From: Holophagales bacterium | GTDB lineage: Bacteria; Acidobacteriota; Thermoanaerobaculia; Multivoradales; Multivoraceae | NCBI GenBank assembly: GCA_009837085.1 | Contig: VXUF01000078.1 | Coordinates: forward strand, 37,548 to 74,257 | Reading direction: 5' to 3' | DNA length: 36,710 nt | In this document: in pieces, positions 7,973-16,291 of the stretch | Layout of the letters: every line of letters starts with the position of its first letter | Numbering within the stretch: position 1 is the first letter of the stretch | Notes under the pieces: model-generated | The model's input: the letters and a program-made list of their open reading frames with translations, nothing else | What the model was told of the DNA's origin: nothing | Database searches by the model: none | Made by a program: the position numbers and the translations under genes

Positions 7973-9418
7973 ATGACCGCAGTCCGAATCTGCCGGATCC
8001 TCAGGACAGCCGTGCCTGTCGCCACCACATCACTGCTGGCTGCCGCGATACCGCTCGCGGCCCAGGCGGTCGACGCCACCGGACACTGGGAAGGCTCGGT
8101 CGAGATCCCGGGCCAGCCGCTCGTGGTCATGGTGGATCTGGAGGAAACCGGCGGCACATGGTCGGGGACGATCGACATTCCCGCTCAGGGCGGTGTCGAC
8201 CTGCCGCTCACCGGCGTCACGGTGGACGGCGAGACGGTCCGCTTCACGATAGCCGGCGTGCCGGGCGAGCCCACTTTCGAGGGCACGCTTGCCGGCGGCG
8301 AAATCACGGGCGAGTTCAGCCAGGGCCCGGCCCGGCTCCCGTTCAAGCTCGGCCGTGAGGCGGTCGAGGTCGAGGCGCCGTCTCGCCCGCAGGAACCGAA
8401 GCCGCCCTTCCCCTACGATGCCGAGGAAGTCGAGTACAGGAACGGCGACGTGAAGATCGCCGGCACGCTGACCCTGCCGCCGGGCGATGGAAAGGTCCCC
8501 GCGGCGCTCCTGATCTCCGGCAGCGGCGCCCTGAACCGCGATCTCGAACTCGCGGGCCACAAGCCCTTCCTCGTGCTGGCGGACCACCTGACCCGGCTCG
8601 GCATCGCCGTGCTACGCGTCGATGACCGCGGCATCGGCGGCTCCACCGGCAGCACGTGGCAGTCGACATCGCGGGACAAGGCGAACGACGTTCTCGTCGG
8701 CGTGCGTTTCCTGCGCGGTCACGACCGGATCGACCCGGAACGGATCGGTCTGATCGGCATCTCCGAAGGAGGACTGGTGGCCCCGCTGGCCCTCAACCGG
8801 GTCGTTCCCGGCACGATCGCGTACGCCGTGCTGCTGGCCGGACCGGGGGTGCCCGGCGGCGACCTGCTGCGCCAGCAACTCCGGCGGATCGCGGCGGCGA
8901 ACGGCGCCCCGGCAGAGTTGATCGAGGAACTCGCCGCCCTTCAGGACAAGGGACTTGAGATCATCGCCTCCGAGATGCCTCGCGCTGAGGCGGAAGCCGC
9001 TCTCCGGCGGGTCGCCGAGGAGCAGATGGAGGTCTCGCCCGAGACTGCGCAACTGAGCGGCGAGGACCTGGAAGCCGCCGTGTCGGCCGCGGTCGAGAAC
9101 AACCTCAGTCCCTGGTTCCGGTTCTTCATCCGCTACGACCCGCGGCCAGCCCTGGGAGGGCTCGCCGTGCCGACCCTGGCGCTGTTCGGCGGCAAGGACA
9201 CGCAGGTCGACGCCGACCAGAACCAGTCCGCCATGGAAGCCGCGTTCGCCGCGTCGGCCAACCAGGACGTCACGATTCGCCGCTTCGCCGAGATGAACCA
9301 CCTGTTCCAGACCGCCGGCACGGGCTCCCCGGCCGAGTACGGCCGGATCGAGGAGACGATGGCGCCGGAGGTTCTCGATCTGATCGGAAGCTGGATCGCC
9401 GAGCGCTTCGTCGACTGA
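7973..9418 (+). CDS. Secreted alpha/beta hydrolase (serine esterase/peptidase-like)
   Basis: This 481-residue protein has a signal peptide (about residues 1-27, ending PLAAQA). Residues about 30-125 form a beta-rich lipocalin-like module (GHWEGSV, GGTWSGTIDIP, FEGTLAGGEITGEF). An alpha/beta hydrolase domain follows. Its nucleophile elbow is GISEGG, preceded by DPERIGLI, the acid is in LALFGGKDTQVD, and the His is in FAEMNHLFQ, so the catalytic triad looks complete. The oxyanion region reads ISGSGALNRD. The layout resembles exported esterases related to the prolyl oligopeptidase/BAAT clan. The ATG at 7973 has AAGGAG six bases upstream; the frame is open further 5' but overlaps the previous gene. 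The substrate is unknown. Confidence 0.87.
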   Translation: MTAVRICRILRTAVPVATTSLLAAAIPLAAQAVDATGHWEGSVEIPGQPLVVMVDLEETGGTWSGTIDIPAQGGVDLPLTGVTVDGETVRFTIAGVPGEPTFEGTLAGGEITGEFSQGPARLPFKLGREAVEVEAPSRPQEPKPPFPYDAEEVEYRNGDVKIAGTLTLPPGDGKVPAALLISGSGALNRDLELAGHKPFLVLADHLTRLGIAVLRVDDRGIGGSTGSTWQSTSRDKANDVLVGVRFLRGHDRIDPERIGLIGISEGGLVAPLALNRVVPGTIAYAVLLAGPGVPGGDLLRQQLRRIAAANGAPAELIEELAALQDKGLEIIASEMPRAEAEAALRRVAEEQMEVSPETAQLSGEDLEAAVSAAVENNLSPWFRFFIRYDPRPALGGLAVPTLALFGGKDTQVDADQNQSAMEAAFAASANQDVTIRRFAEMNHLFQTAGTGSPAEYGRIEETMAPEVLDLIGSWIAERFVD

Positions 9419-9441
9419 ACGCCGCCGCGATCGAGGACTCC

Positions 9442-9459
9442 CGACCGGCCGGCCGGTCG
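9442..9459. repeat. Perfect 18-bp palindrome between hydrolase and ferredoxin genes
   Basis: CGACCGGCC-GGCCGGTCG is a perfect inverted repeat with no spacer, starting 24 bases after the hydrolase stop. It is immediately followed by ATAGACT, which resembles a -10 box. It is not followed by a T run, so it is not a typical terminator. It could be an operator site or chance in GC-rich DNA. Confidence 0.4.
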
Positions 9460-9524
9460 AATAGACTCCCGGTCCGGCGGCCCGTGCAGTCGGCCTTCGC
9501 CGAATGACGACACGGACGGTCAAG

Positions 9525-9848
9525 ATGCCGAAGATCACCTACATCGACCAGGACGGCGGCGCGCGCGAAGTCGAGGCGCCGGTCGGAGACTCCGTCATGG
9601 AGTGCGCGGTCGACAACGACGTCGACGGAATCGTCGCGGCCTGCGGCGGCAACTGCTCCTGCAGCACCTGTCACGTCTACATCGACGAGGCCTGGGTCGA
9701 GGCGGTCGGTCCCCGCCACGACGAGGAGGAGTTCACGCTCGAGTACGGCATCGACGTGCGCCCCACGAGCCGCCTGAGCTGCCAGATCAAAGTGACCGAG
9801 GAGCTCGACGGCCTGGTCGTCCATCTGCCCGCCGAACAGGCGGAGTAA
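9525..9848 (+). CDS. 2Fe-2S ferredoxin (adrenodoxin/ISC type)
   Basis: This 107-residue electron carrier has the 2Fe-2S pattern Cys40-x5-Cys46-x2-Cys49-x36-Cys86, the spacing of adrenodoxin-like ferredoxins that serve cytochromes P450 or iron-sulfur assembly. An additional Cys44 lies inside the cluster loop (CGGNCSCSTC). The C-terminal RLSCQIKVTEELDGLVVHLP is typical of the family. The start at ATG 9525 (MPKITYID) matches the usual beginning and length of these proteins. An in-frame ATG at 9504 would add seven residues, and neither start has a clear Shine-Dalgarno sequence. No partner reductase or P450 is encoded nearby. Confidence 0.93.
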   Translation: MPKITYIDQDGGAREVEAPVGDSVMECAVDNDVDGIVAACGGNCSCSTCHVYIDEAWVEAVGPRHDEEEFTLEYGIDVRPTSRLSCQIKVTEELDGLVVHLPAEQAE

Positions 9849-9876
9849 GGGCGCCAGGGGAGAGAGGAACCACGCG

Positions 9877-10545
9877 ATGACACTAAAGCTCACCTTCCTC
9901 GGGCATTCCGGCTTCCTGATGAGCGACGGCGGCCACACGCTCGCGGTCGACCCCTTCCTCACCGGCAACCCGGTGGCGACGATGGCGGCCGGGGACGTGA
10001 AGTGCGACGCCATCGCCCTGACGCACGGCCACGCGGACCACTTCGGTGACACGCTGGCCATCGCCCAGGCCAACAACGCGAACGTGATCGCCGCGTTCGA
10101 GATGTGCAACTACCTGCAGGAACAGGGACACGACAACGTGAATCCGGGCAATCCGGGCGGCCGGATCGACACGGAGTTTGGCTGGGTCGCCTTCACCCAC
10201 GCCTTCCACTCGTCGTCGTACGAGGGCCGCTACATGGGAATGCCGTGCGGACTCGTCGTCCACATGGGTGGCAAGACGGTCTACCACTGCGGCGACACGG
10301 GGCTCTTCGGCGACATGAAACTGATCGGCGAGATCTACCAGCCGGACGCCACCTGCGTACCGATCGGCGATCGCTTCACGATGGGGCCGAGGCTGGCGAC
10401 GAAGGCGGCCGAGTTGATCGGCGCGCCGGTCGCGATCCCGATCCACTACGGGACCTGGCCGCCGATCGCGCAGGACCCCGCCGACTTCGCCCCAGCCGGC
10501 GTCGAAGTCAAGGTCATGGCGCCGGGCGATACGCTCGCCGTCTGA
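9877..10545 (+). CDS. UPF0173-type metal-dependent hydrolase (metallo-beta-lactamase fold)
   Basis: This 222-residue protein is of the YtkL/UPF0173 type. The first metal-binding motif is THGHADHFGD (His50, His52, Asp54, His55). Further ligands are expected in FTHAFHSSSY, YHCGDTGLF and the C-terminal PIHYGTWP, all typical of this family. The N-terminal LTFLGHSGFLM and LAVDPFLTGNP also match. It is predicted to be a cytosolic hydrolase binding one or two zinc ions, with no known physiological substrate. A purine-rich GGGGAGAGAGGAA stretch upstream (about 9858-9870) can serve as the ribosome binding site. It follows the ferredoxin by 28 bp and may be co-transcribed. Confidence 0.92.
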   Translation: MTLKLTFLGHSGFLMSDGGHTLAVDPFLTGNPVATMAAGDVKCDAIALTHGHADHFGDTLAIAQANNANVIAAFEMCNYLQEQGHDNVNPGNPGGRIDTEFGWVAFTHAFHSSSYEGRYMGMPCGLVVHMGGKTVYHCGDTGLFGDMKLIGEIYQPDATCVPIGDRFTMGPRLATKAAELIGAPVAIPIHYGTWPPIAQDPADFAPAGVEVKVMAPGDTLAV

Positions 10546-10589
10546 CGGCGCCGCCACGCGGCCGCGGCCGGACAGCCGCGGCGATCCCG

Positions 10590-10613
10590 CGCAACAAGCG
10601 CCGCGGCGTTGCG
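10590..10613 (+). other. GC-rich hairpin upstream of the ABC transporter genes
   Basis: CGCAAC and GTTGCG are complementary and enclose the self-complementary CGCCGCGGCG, giving a compact stem-loop 21 bp before the ABC ATPase start. No T tract follows. It may help end the upstream transcript or shape the leader of the ABC operon; chance is also possible in this GC-rich spacer (10546-10633). Confidence 0.3.
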
Positions 10614-10633
10614 TAACAGCAACCTGACAGCCA

Positions 10634-11488
10634 ATGCTCGTGTTCGACCATGTCAGCAAGTGCTTCGGCGACCTGCGCGCCGTCGACGACCTGTCCTTCG
10701 AACTGGAGGCCGGCGAAGTGTTCGGGCTGCTTGGGCCCAACGGCGCCGGCAAGACGACGGCGATCAACATGGCGGTCGGCCTGCTCGAACCGGACGAAGG
10801 GGTAGTCCGTTTCGCGGACGAGGCCTTCGACCGGAACCCGCGCGAGGCGGAGAACCGCAGGTCCCTGGGCCTGGCCCCGCAGTCGATCGCCCTTTATGAG
10901 CAGATCAGCGGCGCCGACAACCTGCGTTTCTTCGGCCGCCTGCACGGCCTCCGGGGATCCGACCTGGAAGAACGGGTCGCCGCCTGCCTTGACTTCGCCG
11001 ATCTGACCGACGTCCGGAAGAAAGTGGTCTCCAAGTACTCCGGCGGCATGCAGCGGCGACTGAACCTGGCGGTCGCGATCATCCACGACCCGGAGTTGGT
11101 CCTGCTCGACGAACCGACCGTCGGGGTCGACCCCCAATCGCGAAACGCGATCTTCGAGCGGGTCGAACAGCTTCGGGACGCAGGCAAGCAGGTCGTCTAC
11201 ACGACGCACTACATGGAAGAGGCGCAGCGGCTCTGCGACCGGGTCGCGATCATCGACCGGGGCCGGCTGATGGCGCTCGACACGGTGCCGGCACTGATCG
11301 CGGCCCATGGCGGTCCTGGCAACCTGGTGGTCCGGACCGGTGACGGCGAGTCACGCCACGAGACGACCGATCCGCTCGCAACGCTCGCAGACCTCCAGGC
11401 CCGGCAGACGGTGGACCACTTCCAGTACCTGCCGCCGGATCTGGAAACAGTCTTCCTCAATCTCACCGGCAGGGCGCTGCGGGACTAG
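10634..11488 (+). CDS. ABC transporter ATP-binding protein (ABC-2/exporter type)
   Basis: This 284-residue ATPase powers the ABC-2 permease encoded next to it. The Walker A is GPNGAGKT (residues 34-41), the signature is YSGGMQRR (about 135-142), and the Walker B with catalytic Glu is LVLLDEP (155-161). The switch His sits in YTTHYMEEAQRLCDRVAIIDRG. The DrrA/CcmA/NatA-like subfamily drives export of drugs, lipids, polysaccharides or ions. The order ATPase then permease with a 19-bp gap indicates one operon. The ATG at 10634 gives the standard MLVFDHVSKCFG beginning. The exported substrate is not evident. Confidence 0.93.
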   Translation: MLVFDHVSKCFGDLRAVDDLSFELEAGEVFGLLGPNGAGKTTAINMAVGLLEPDEGVVRFADEAFDRNPREAENRRSLGLAPQSIALYEQISGADNLRFFGRLHGLRGSDLEERVAACLDFADLTDVRKKVVSKYSGGMQRRLNLAVAIIHDPELVLLDEPTVGVDPQSRNAIFERVEQLRDAGKQVVYTTHYMEEAQRLCDRVAIIDRGRLMALDTVPALIAAHGGPGNLVVRTGDGESRHETTDPLATLADLQARQTVDHFQYLPPDLETVFLNLTGRALRD

Positions 11489-11507
11489 AGCCGACAGGGA
11501 GAACACC

Positions 11508-12788
11508 GTGAACAAGATCGTCGCAATGGCCGCGAAGGACATCCACATCCTCTTCCGGGACAAGCTGGGCTTCTTCTTCACGATCTTCTTCCCGCTGATG
11601 ATGGCGATCTTCTTCGGCGCCATGTTCGCCGGCCTGAGCCGCGGACCGGCGAGTATTCCGATCGCACTGGTCGACGCGGACAGGACCGCCGGTTCAGCAC
11701 GCTTCGTCGGGCGACTCGAGACCGCCGGCGGACTCGCCATCGAGCGGATTCCAGGCGACCAGGCGCTGGAGCAGGTGCGCCGAGGTCAGACCGCCGTCCT
11801 GGTCACCTTGAGGCCCGGGTTCGGAGCCGCCCTGGACAATCCCTTCGTGGCAACACCCGAAGTCGAGATGAGCGTCGATCCAACGCAGTTCGCCGCCGCC
11901 GGGATGGTCCGCGGCGTCCTGCTCGAAGCGGCCGGAGCCGAACTGCAGGAGTTCATGAGCGATCCCTCCCGTATGTCCGTAACGAACGAGCAGAATCGGC
12001 GCCTGATCGAGGAGTTCAGCCCTGCCTCGGAGGCCCGCGACGACCTCCTGAACGTTCTCGACCAGATCCCGCGCATTCCGGTGCTGATCGACGAAGCCGG
12101 GCTGGGCTCGGTCACCACGGGCGCGACCGGCGGATTCGGTCCTCCACTCGAGATCGAACAGACCCAAGTCCAGGCACAGAGACGTGGACCCACCAACTCC
12201 TACGCCACCTCCTTCGCGCAGGCCATGCTCTGGACCCTGATCGGCGGTTCCGTGTCCTTCAGCATGTCGATCGCGATCGAGCGGAGCCGCGGCACGCTGA
12301 TGCGGCTGCTGGTGGCGCCGATCACGGCCCGTCAACTCCTGGCCGCCAAGGGGCTGGCCTGCCTCGGCGCGACCCTGTTCACGAGTTCTGCCCTGATCAC
12401 GCTCGGCATCACGGTGTTCGACGTGACGCCCACTTCCTATCCGCTTCTCGCTCTGGCCCTTCTCTGCGGTTCGATCTGCTTCTGCGGCATCATGATGGTC
12501 CTCAGCGTCATCGGTCGCACGGAGCAGGCGGCCGCCGGAGTCGGATGGGGCATCGCGCTCCCCTTCACCATGCTCGGCGGCGGCATGGTGCCCCTGTTCC
12601 TGATGCCGGAGTGGATGCAGACCCTCGGCAACATCAGCCCGATGAAGTGGACGCTGATGGCGTACGAGGGCGCGATCTGGCGCGGTTTCACGCTGAGCGA
12701 GATGCTGTTGCCCTGCGCCGTTCTGGTGGCCATCGGGGTCGTCGCCTTTTCGATCGGCGCCACGCGCCTGCGCTGGGATACCGGTTGA
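11508..12788 (+). CDS. ABC-2 type transporter permease
   Basis: This 426-residue membrane protein is the permease partner of the preceding ATPase. It has one N-terminal membrane helix (FFFTIFFPLMMAIFFGAMFAG), a large extracytoplasmic segment (about residues 45-235), and a cluster of about five helices at the C terminus. That cluster includes the ABC-2 hallmark regions ERSRGTLMRLLVAPITARQLLAAK and LGNISPMKWTLMAYEGAIWRGF. This is the ABC2_membrane_3 (YhgE/NatB/DrrB-like) layout. The start is GTG 11508, with AGGGAGA ending 5 bp upstream; the frame is open further 5' but inside the ATPase gene. The following kinase gene starts 4 bp after its stop. Confidence 0.9.
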   Translation: MNKIVAMAAKDIHILFRDKLGFFFTIFFPLMMAIFFGAMFAGLSRGPASIPIALVDADRTAGSARFVGRLETAGGLAIERIPGDQALEQVRRGQTAVLVTLRPGFGAALDNPFVATPEVEMSVDPTQFAAAGMVRGVLLEAAGAELQEFMSDPSRMSVTNEQNRRLIEEFSPASEARDDLLNVLDQIPRIPVLIDEAGLGSVTTGATGGFGPPLEIEQTQVQAQRRGPTNSYATSFAQAMLWTLIGGSVSFSMSIAIERSRGTLMRLLVAPITARQLLAAKGLACLGATLFTSSALITLGITVFDVTPTSYPLLALALLCGSICFCGIMMVLSVIGRTEQAAAGVGWGIALPFTMLGGGMVPLFLMPEWMQTLGNISPMKWTLMAYEGAIWRGFTLSEMLLPCAVLVAIGVVAFSIGATRLRWDTG

Positions 12789-12792
12789 GTCC

Positions 12793-13716
12793 TTGACCGG
12801 TCCCCTCCTTGTCATCGGCTCGGTCAACTACGACCTCATCTTCCGGCACGCCAGGCTGCCCCGGCAGGGCGAGACGGTCTCCGGCGCCGAACTGTTCGAG
12901 TCCTGCGGCGGCAAGGGCGCCAACCAGGCCGTCGCGGCGGTCCGGTGCCGCGGCGCGCTCGGCGACGCCGCACCGCCCGTCCTCTTCGGCGGCGCGGTCG
13001 GCAACGACGCCCACGCCGCGGCCCAAAGGCGGGTGTTTGAAGAAGACGGGCTCGACACCCGCTACCTCCTCGTCCTCGACGACTGCCACACGGGTCTCTC
13101 AGTCGTCTGGGTCGAGGCTGCCACCGGCGACAACCGGATCATGAACTCGCCGGGGGCGAACAGCCGGTTGACCGCGGACGCCCTGGCCACGGCGCCGATC
13201 GAGGAGGCAGGGCTGCTGCTGATCCAGAACGAAACCCCGGCAGACGGTGTCCGGAGCGCGGTCGAACGCGCTCACGGCGCCGGCGTGCCGGTGATCTGGA
13301 ACCCCGCGCCCATCGACGAGGCGAGCGACCCGGGGCTCGATCCCCGGTACATCGACTGGGTCACACCGAACGAAGTGGAGTGCGCGGTGCTGTTGGGCCG
13401 GACCGGTGAGCGGATCGATGCGGGCAGCGCCGCCGACGCCGCGGCCGAGTTGTTCAGGCTCGGCTACCGCGGCGCGATCCTGACCCTGGGCCCGGCCGGC
13501 GTCCTGGTCGCGAAGCCGGCGTCGCCGCCGCAGTTGATCCCCGCGCCCCAGGTCGACGCGGTCGACACGACCGGTGCCGGCGACGCCTTCAACGGCGCCT
13601 TCGCCGCCGCCCTGCTTGCCACCTCCGGCAGCCGCGAGGCCGCGGCCTTCGGCGTCCGCTACGCCAGCGACTCCGTGACCAGGCACGGCACGCAGACCTC
13701 CTTCGCCCGCTGGTAG
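12793..13716 (+). CDS. PfkB-family carbohydrate kinase, ribokinase-like
   Basis: This 307-residue sugar kinase has GGKGANQA (residues 39-46), the first PfkB signature that binds the sugar. It also has the second signature DTTGAGDAF (258-266), in which Asp264 is the catalytic base. VIGSVNYDLIF at the N terminus and WNPAP and TPNEVE in the middle are typical of ribokinases, which phosphorylate D-ribose at O5. Ribokinase is the closest family, but nucleoside or other pentose kinases cannot be excluded. The start is a TTG at 12793, four bases after the permease stop, so translation is probably coupled. There is no ribose transporter or rbsD next to it. Confidence 0.88.
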   Translation: MTGPLLVIGSVNYDLIFRHARLPRQGETVSGAELFESCGGKGANQAVAAVRCRGALGDAAPPVLFGGAVGNDAHAAAQRRVFEEDGLDTRYLLVLDDCHTGLSVVWVEAATGDNRIMNSPGANSRLTADALATAPIEEAGLLLIQNETPADGVRSAVERAHGAGVPVIWNPAPIDEASDPGLDPRYIDWVTPNEVECAVLLGRTGERIDAGSAADAAAELFRLGYRGAILTLGPAGVLVAKPASPPQLIPAPQVDAVDTTGAGDAFNGAFAAALLATSGSREAAAFGVRYASDSVTRHGTQTSFARW

Positions 13717-13725
13717 CGTCGCCGC

Positions 13726-15024
13726 GTGGCCGGCCGCGGATCCTCCACCAAGCTCGCCCTGCTGGGCGGCACTCCGGTCCGCGCCGAGGCGTGGCCCCAA
13801 TGGCCGGCGCGCGGCGCGGAAGAGGAGCGGGCCCTGGTCGCGGCGCTCCGGGACGGCGACTGGGGCGGCTTCCCGCTGCCGAACGAGCGTTCTGCGGCCT
13901 TCGCCGCGGCCTTCGCCGAACGACACGACTGCGGGCACGCCCTGTGCGTGGCGAACGGCACGGTCTCGCTCGAGGCAGCGCTTCAGGCGATGGGTGTCGA
14001 ACCCGGCGCCGAGGTCATCGTGCCGGCCTACACGTTCGAGGCGACCGCCTCGGCTGCCCTGTTCTCGGGCTGCGTGCCGGTGTTCGCCGACATCGACCCG
14101 GAGACCTGGTGCATCGACATCGAGGCGGCGGCGGCACTGGTCACCGAGCGCACCCAGGCGATCGTGCCGGTGCACCTGGCGATGACGATCGCCGACCTGG
14201 ACGCCATCGGAAAGCTCGCCGAGAAGCAAGGACTGGCCGTGCTCGAGGACTGCGCCCACGCTCACGGCGCCCGCTGGCGCGGCCGCGGCGTCGGCTCCTG
14301 GGGCGATGCCGGGTCCTTCAGCTTCCAAACCTCGAAACTGATGACGGCCGGCGAAGGCGGCATCGTGACCACCTCGGACGACGCGCTTCTCGACCGCCTC
14401 CACGCCCTCGTCAACTGCGGGCGGCAGCGTCCGGGAGCCGCGGAGCCGACCCACGTCATCGGCCACAACTACCGGATGACCGACCTGCAGGCGGCGATCC
14501 TGGAGGTCCAGCTCGGGCGGCTGGACGAACAACACCTGGTCCGCAGGCGAAACGCCAGCCGGCTGCGCGCAGCGATCGAAGACATCGACGGGCTCACCAA
14601 TCTCCGGATCGACGACCGGGTGACGACCCAGGCGATCTACCAGTTCGTGTTCCGTTTCGACGGCAAGGCCTTCGCCGGCATCGACCGGGACGTCTTCGTC
14701 GCAGCCCTCCAGGCCGAAGGCGTGACGGCCGACGGCCGTTTCTACGAGTCGCTTCCCGTGAGCGGGCTGCTTCGCCCCGACTCGGCCCGCTACCCGGCCT
14801 GGAGCGCGGCTCTCGCGGGCGCCCCGCCAGCGGACTGCCCGAACGCCGAGAGCGCCGCATACCGGGAGTCCGTCTGGCTGCCCCACCAGCTCCTGCTGGG
14901 CACGGAAACCGATGTCGACGACATCGTCGAAGCCGTGCTCAAGGTGCAACGCAGTGCCGACGACCTCGCCGGACTCGAGAGCGCTGAAGTCGAGCGCCTG
15001 CGACAGGCGCGATCGGCCCGCTAG
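13726..15024 (+). CDS. DegT/DnrJ/EryC1/StrS family PLP-dependent aminotransferase
   Basis: This 432-residue enzyme belongs to the sugar aminotransferase (DegT) fold-type I family. It contains LALLGGTPVRAEAWPQWP at the N terminus, NGTVSLEAAL, VIVPAYTFEATASAALFSGCVPVFADID and EDCAHAHGA. The PLP-binding lysine is in FSFQTSKLMTAGEGG (Lys204). HNYRMTDLQAAILEVQLGRLD completes the family pattern. Members aminate nucleotide-linked keto sugars or inosose, or act in antibiotic sugar and AHBA synthesis. The substrate is unknown here, and no other nucleotide-sugar gene is nearby. The start is GTG 13726, nine bases after the kinase stop. Its stop overlaps the stop of the convergent gene by four bases (CTAG). 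Confidence 0.9.
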   Translation: MAGRGSSTKLALLGGTPVRAEAWPQWPARGAEEERALVAALRDGDWGGFPLPNERSAAFAAAFAERHDCGHALCVANGTVSLEAALQAMGVEPGAEVIVPAYTFEATASAALFSGCVPVFADIDPETWCIDIEAAAALVTERTQAIVPVHLAMTIADLDAIGKLAEKQGLAVLEDCAHAHGARWRGRGVGSWGDAGSFSFQTSKLMTAGEGGIVTTSDDALLDRLHALVNCGRQRPGAAEPTHVIGHNYRMTDLQAAILEVQLGRLDEQHLVRRRNASRLRAAIEDIDGLTNLRIDDRVTTQAIYQFVFRFDGKAFAGIDRDVFVAALQAEGVTADGRFYESLPVSGLLRPDSARYPAWSAALAGAPPADCPNAESAAYRESVWLPHQLLLGTETDVDDIVEAVLKVQRSADDLAGLESAEVERLRQARSAR

Positions 15025-16289
15025 GCCCAGGTCAGGGCGCTGGTGCTCTGCCCGAAGGCATCCGTCTCGACGCCCATCGACTGCAGCATCGTCACATAGA
15101 GGTTGCACAACGGCGCGTTGTGCCGGCCCTCGTGGACGACGTGCTGGCCGTGGCTGAAGCCGCCGCCGGCGAGGAGGATCGGCAGGTCCTTCGGCTCGTG
15201 CGAGTTCGCGTTGCCCAGGTTGCTGCCGAACAGGACCATCGTCTGGTCCAGGAGCGAGCCGTTGCCGTCGCTGCGCTCGCCCAGATCGACCAGCAGATCG
15301 TCGAAGCTCTCGACGATCTCGGTCTCGATCTTCTTGAGCTGCACGATCTTCGCCGGGTCCTGACCGTGGTGCGACAGGCTGTGCTGGTCGAAGTTCACGC
15401 CCGGGACGTCGATCACGACGCCGTGGTCCTGGATCATCAGGCTGATGACGCGAGACGAGTCGGTTTCCAGGATCAGCGGGATCATCCGGAACATCAGCTT
15501 GATCCGGCCGATCAGATCGGAGCGCGACGCGATGTCGACGGGCGGTTCGGCGGACACCACCGGCTTCGGCTTCTGCTGCCAGGCCTTGACCTCGGCGAGG
15601 TCGAGTTCGGCCGTCCGCACCGCGTCGAAGTAGGAATCGAGCTTCACCTGGTCGGCGATGCTCACCCGCCGCCGCAGCGCAGACGTCTGCGACTTGAGCC
15701 GGTCCAGGATGCTGCCTCCGTCGTTCAGGCTCTGCTTCTCGCGTTCGACTTCCTCGGGTGTCCCTTGCAGGAACAACTGGCGAAACAGGTTCGCCGGACT
15801 GGTTTCGGCCGGCACCATGGCGCCGCTCCTGGTGTAGGACTGGCTCTGCGGCGCTGCCGTCCCCAGCACGATCGACGGGAACCGGGTGGTGTACCCGAGG
15901 TGGTTCGCCGCCACCTGGTCCAGCGAAATCGAGTTGCGGAAGCCGTCCAGGCCGGGACGGCGGGCCGCCGTCAGGAACGTGATCTCCGAGTTGTGCGGCT
16001 GCCGGCCGGTCTGCTCCTCGTGGGAGAACCCGGAGAACAGGGTGAAGTTGTCCCGGTGCCTTTCGAGCAGGGAGAGGTACTCCGTGGCCTCCCAGGCCGC
16101 GCCGGCGGCCTTCGGGAACCAGGCCTCCTTGTAGAGGCCGAGCGTGTTGCAGATGTTGACCATCCGCCTTGGCCCGGCGGCTGCGGCATGAGCCAGCCTC
16201 GGACCCATCGACTCGAGCATGGGCAGCGCCAGGGCAACGCCGGAAGCGCGGAGGAAGGTACGGCGGTCCAGAGGCTGTCTCAGGTTCAT
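15021..16289 (-). CDS. Tat-exported DUF1552 family protein
   Basis: This 422-residue protein starts with LDRRTFLRASG, a twin-arginine signal (Arg9, Arg10), followed by a hydrophobic stretch and probable cleavage after AHA. The rest fits DUF1552 (PF07586): MVNICNTLGLY, LFSGFSHEEQTGRQPHNSEITFLTAA, SIDQVAAxxLG-like and SLSHHGQDPAKIVQLKKIE. It also has a late LFGSNLGNANSHEPKDLPILLAGGG with histidines that may bind metal. DUF1552 proteins are commonly encoded directly after PSD-type cytochromes, as here with a 2-bp gap, so the two are expected to work together outside the cytoplasm. Their reaction is not known; the sulfatase/DUF1501-like fold suggests a metal-dependent hydrolase. The stop overlaps the convergent aminotransferase stop. 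Confidence 0.9.
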   Translation of the reverse strand: MNLRQPLDRRTFLRASGVALALPMLESMGPRLAHAAAAGPRRMVNICNTLGLYKEAWFPKAAGAAWEATEYLSLLERHRDNFTLFSGFSHEEQTGRQPHNSEITFLTAARRPGLDGFRNSISLDQVAANHLGYTTRFPSIVLGTAAPQSQSYTRSGAMVPAETSPANLFRQLFLQGTPEEVEREKQSLNDGGSILDRLKSQTSALRRRVSIADQVKLDSYFDAVRTAELDLAEVKAWQQKPKPVVSAEPPVDIASRSDLIGRIKLMFRMIPLILETDSSRVISLMIQDHGVVIDVPGVNFDQHSLSHHGQDPAKIVQLKKIETEIVESFDDLLVDLGERSDGNGSLLDQTMVLFGSNLGNANSHEPKDLPILLAGGGFSHGQHVVHEGRHNAPLCNLYVTMLQSMGVETDAFGQSTSALTWA

Positions 16290-16291
16290 CG

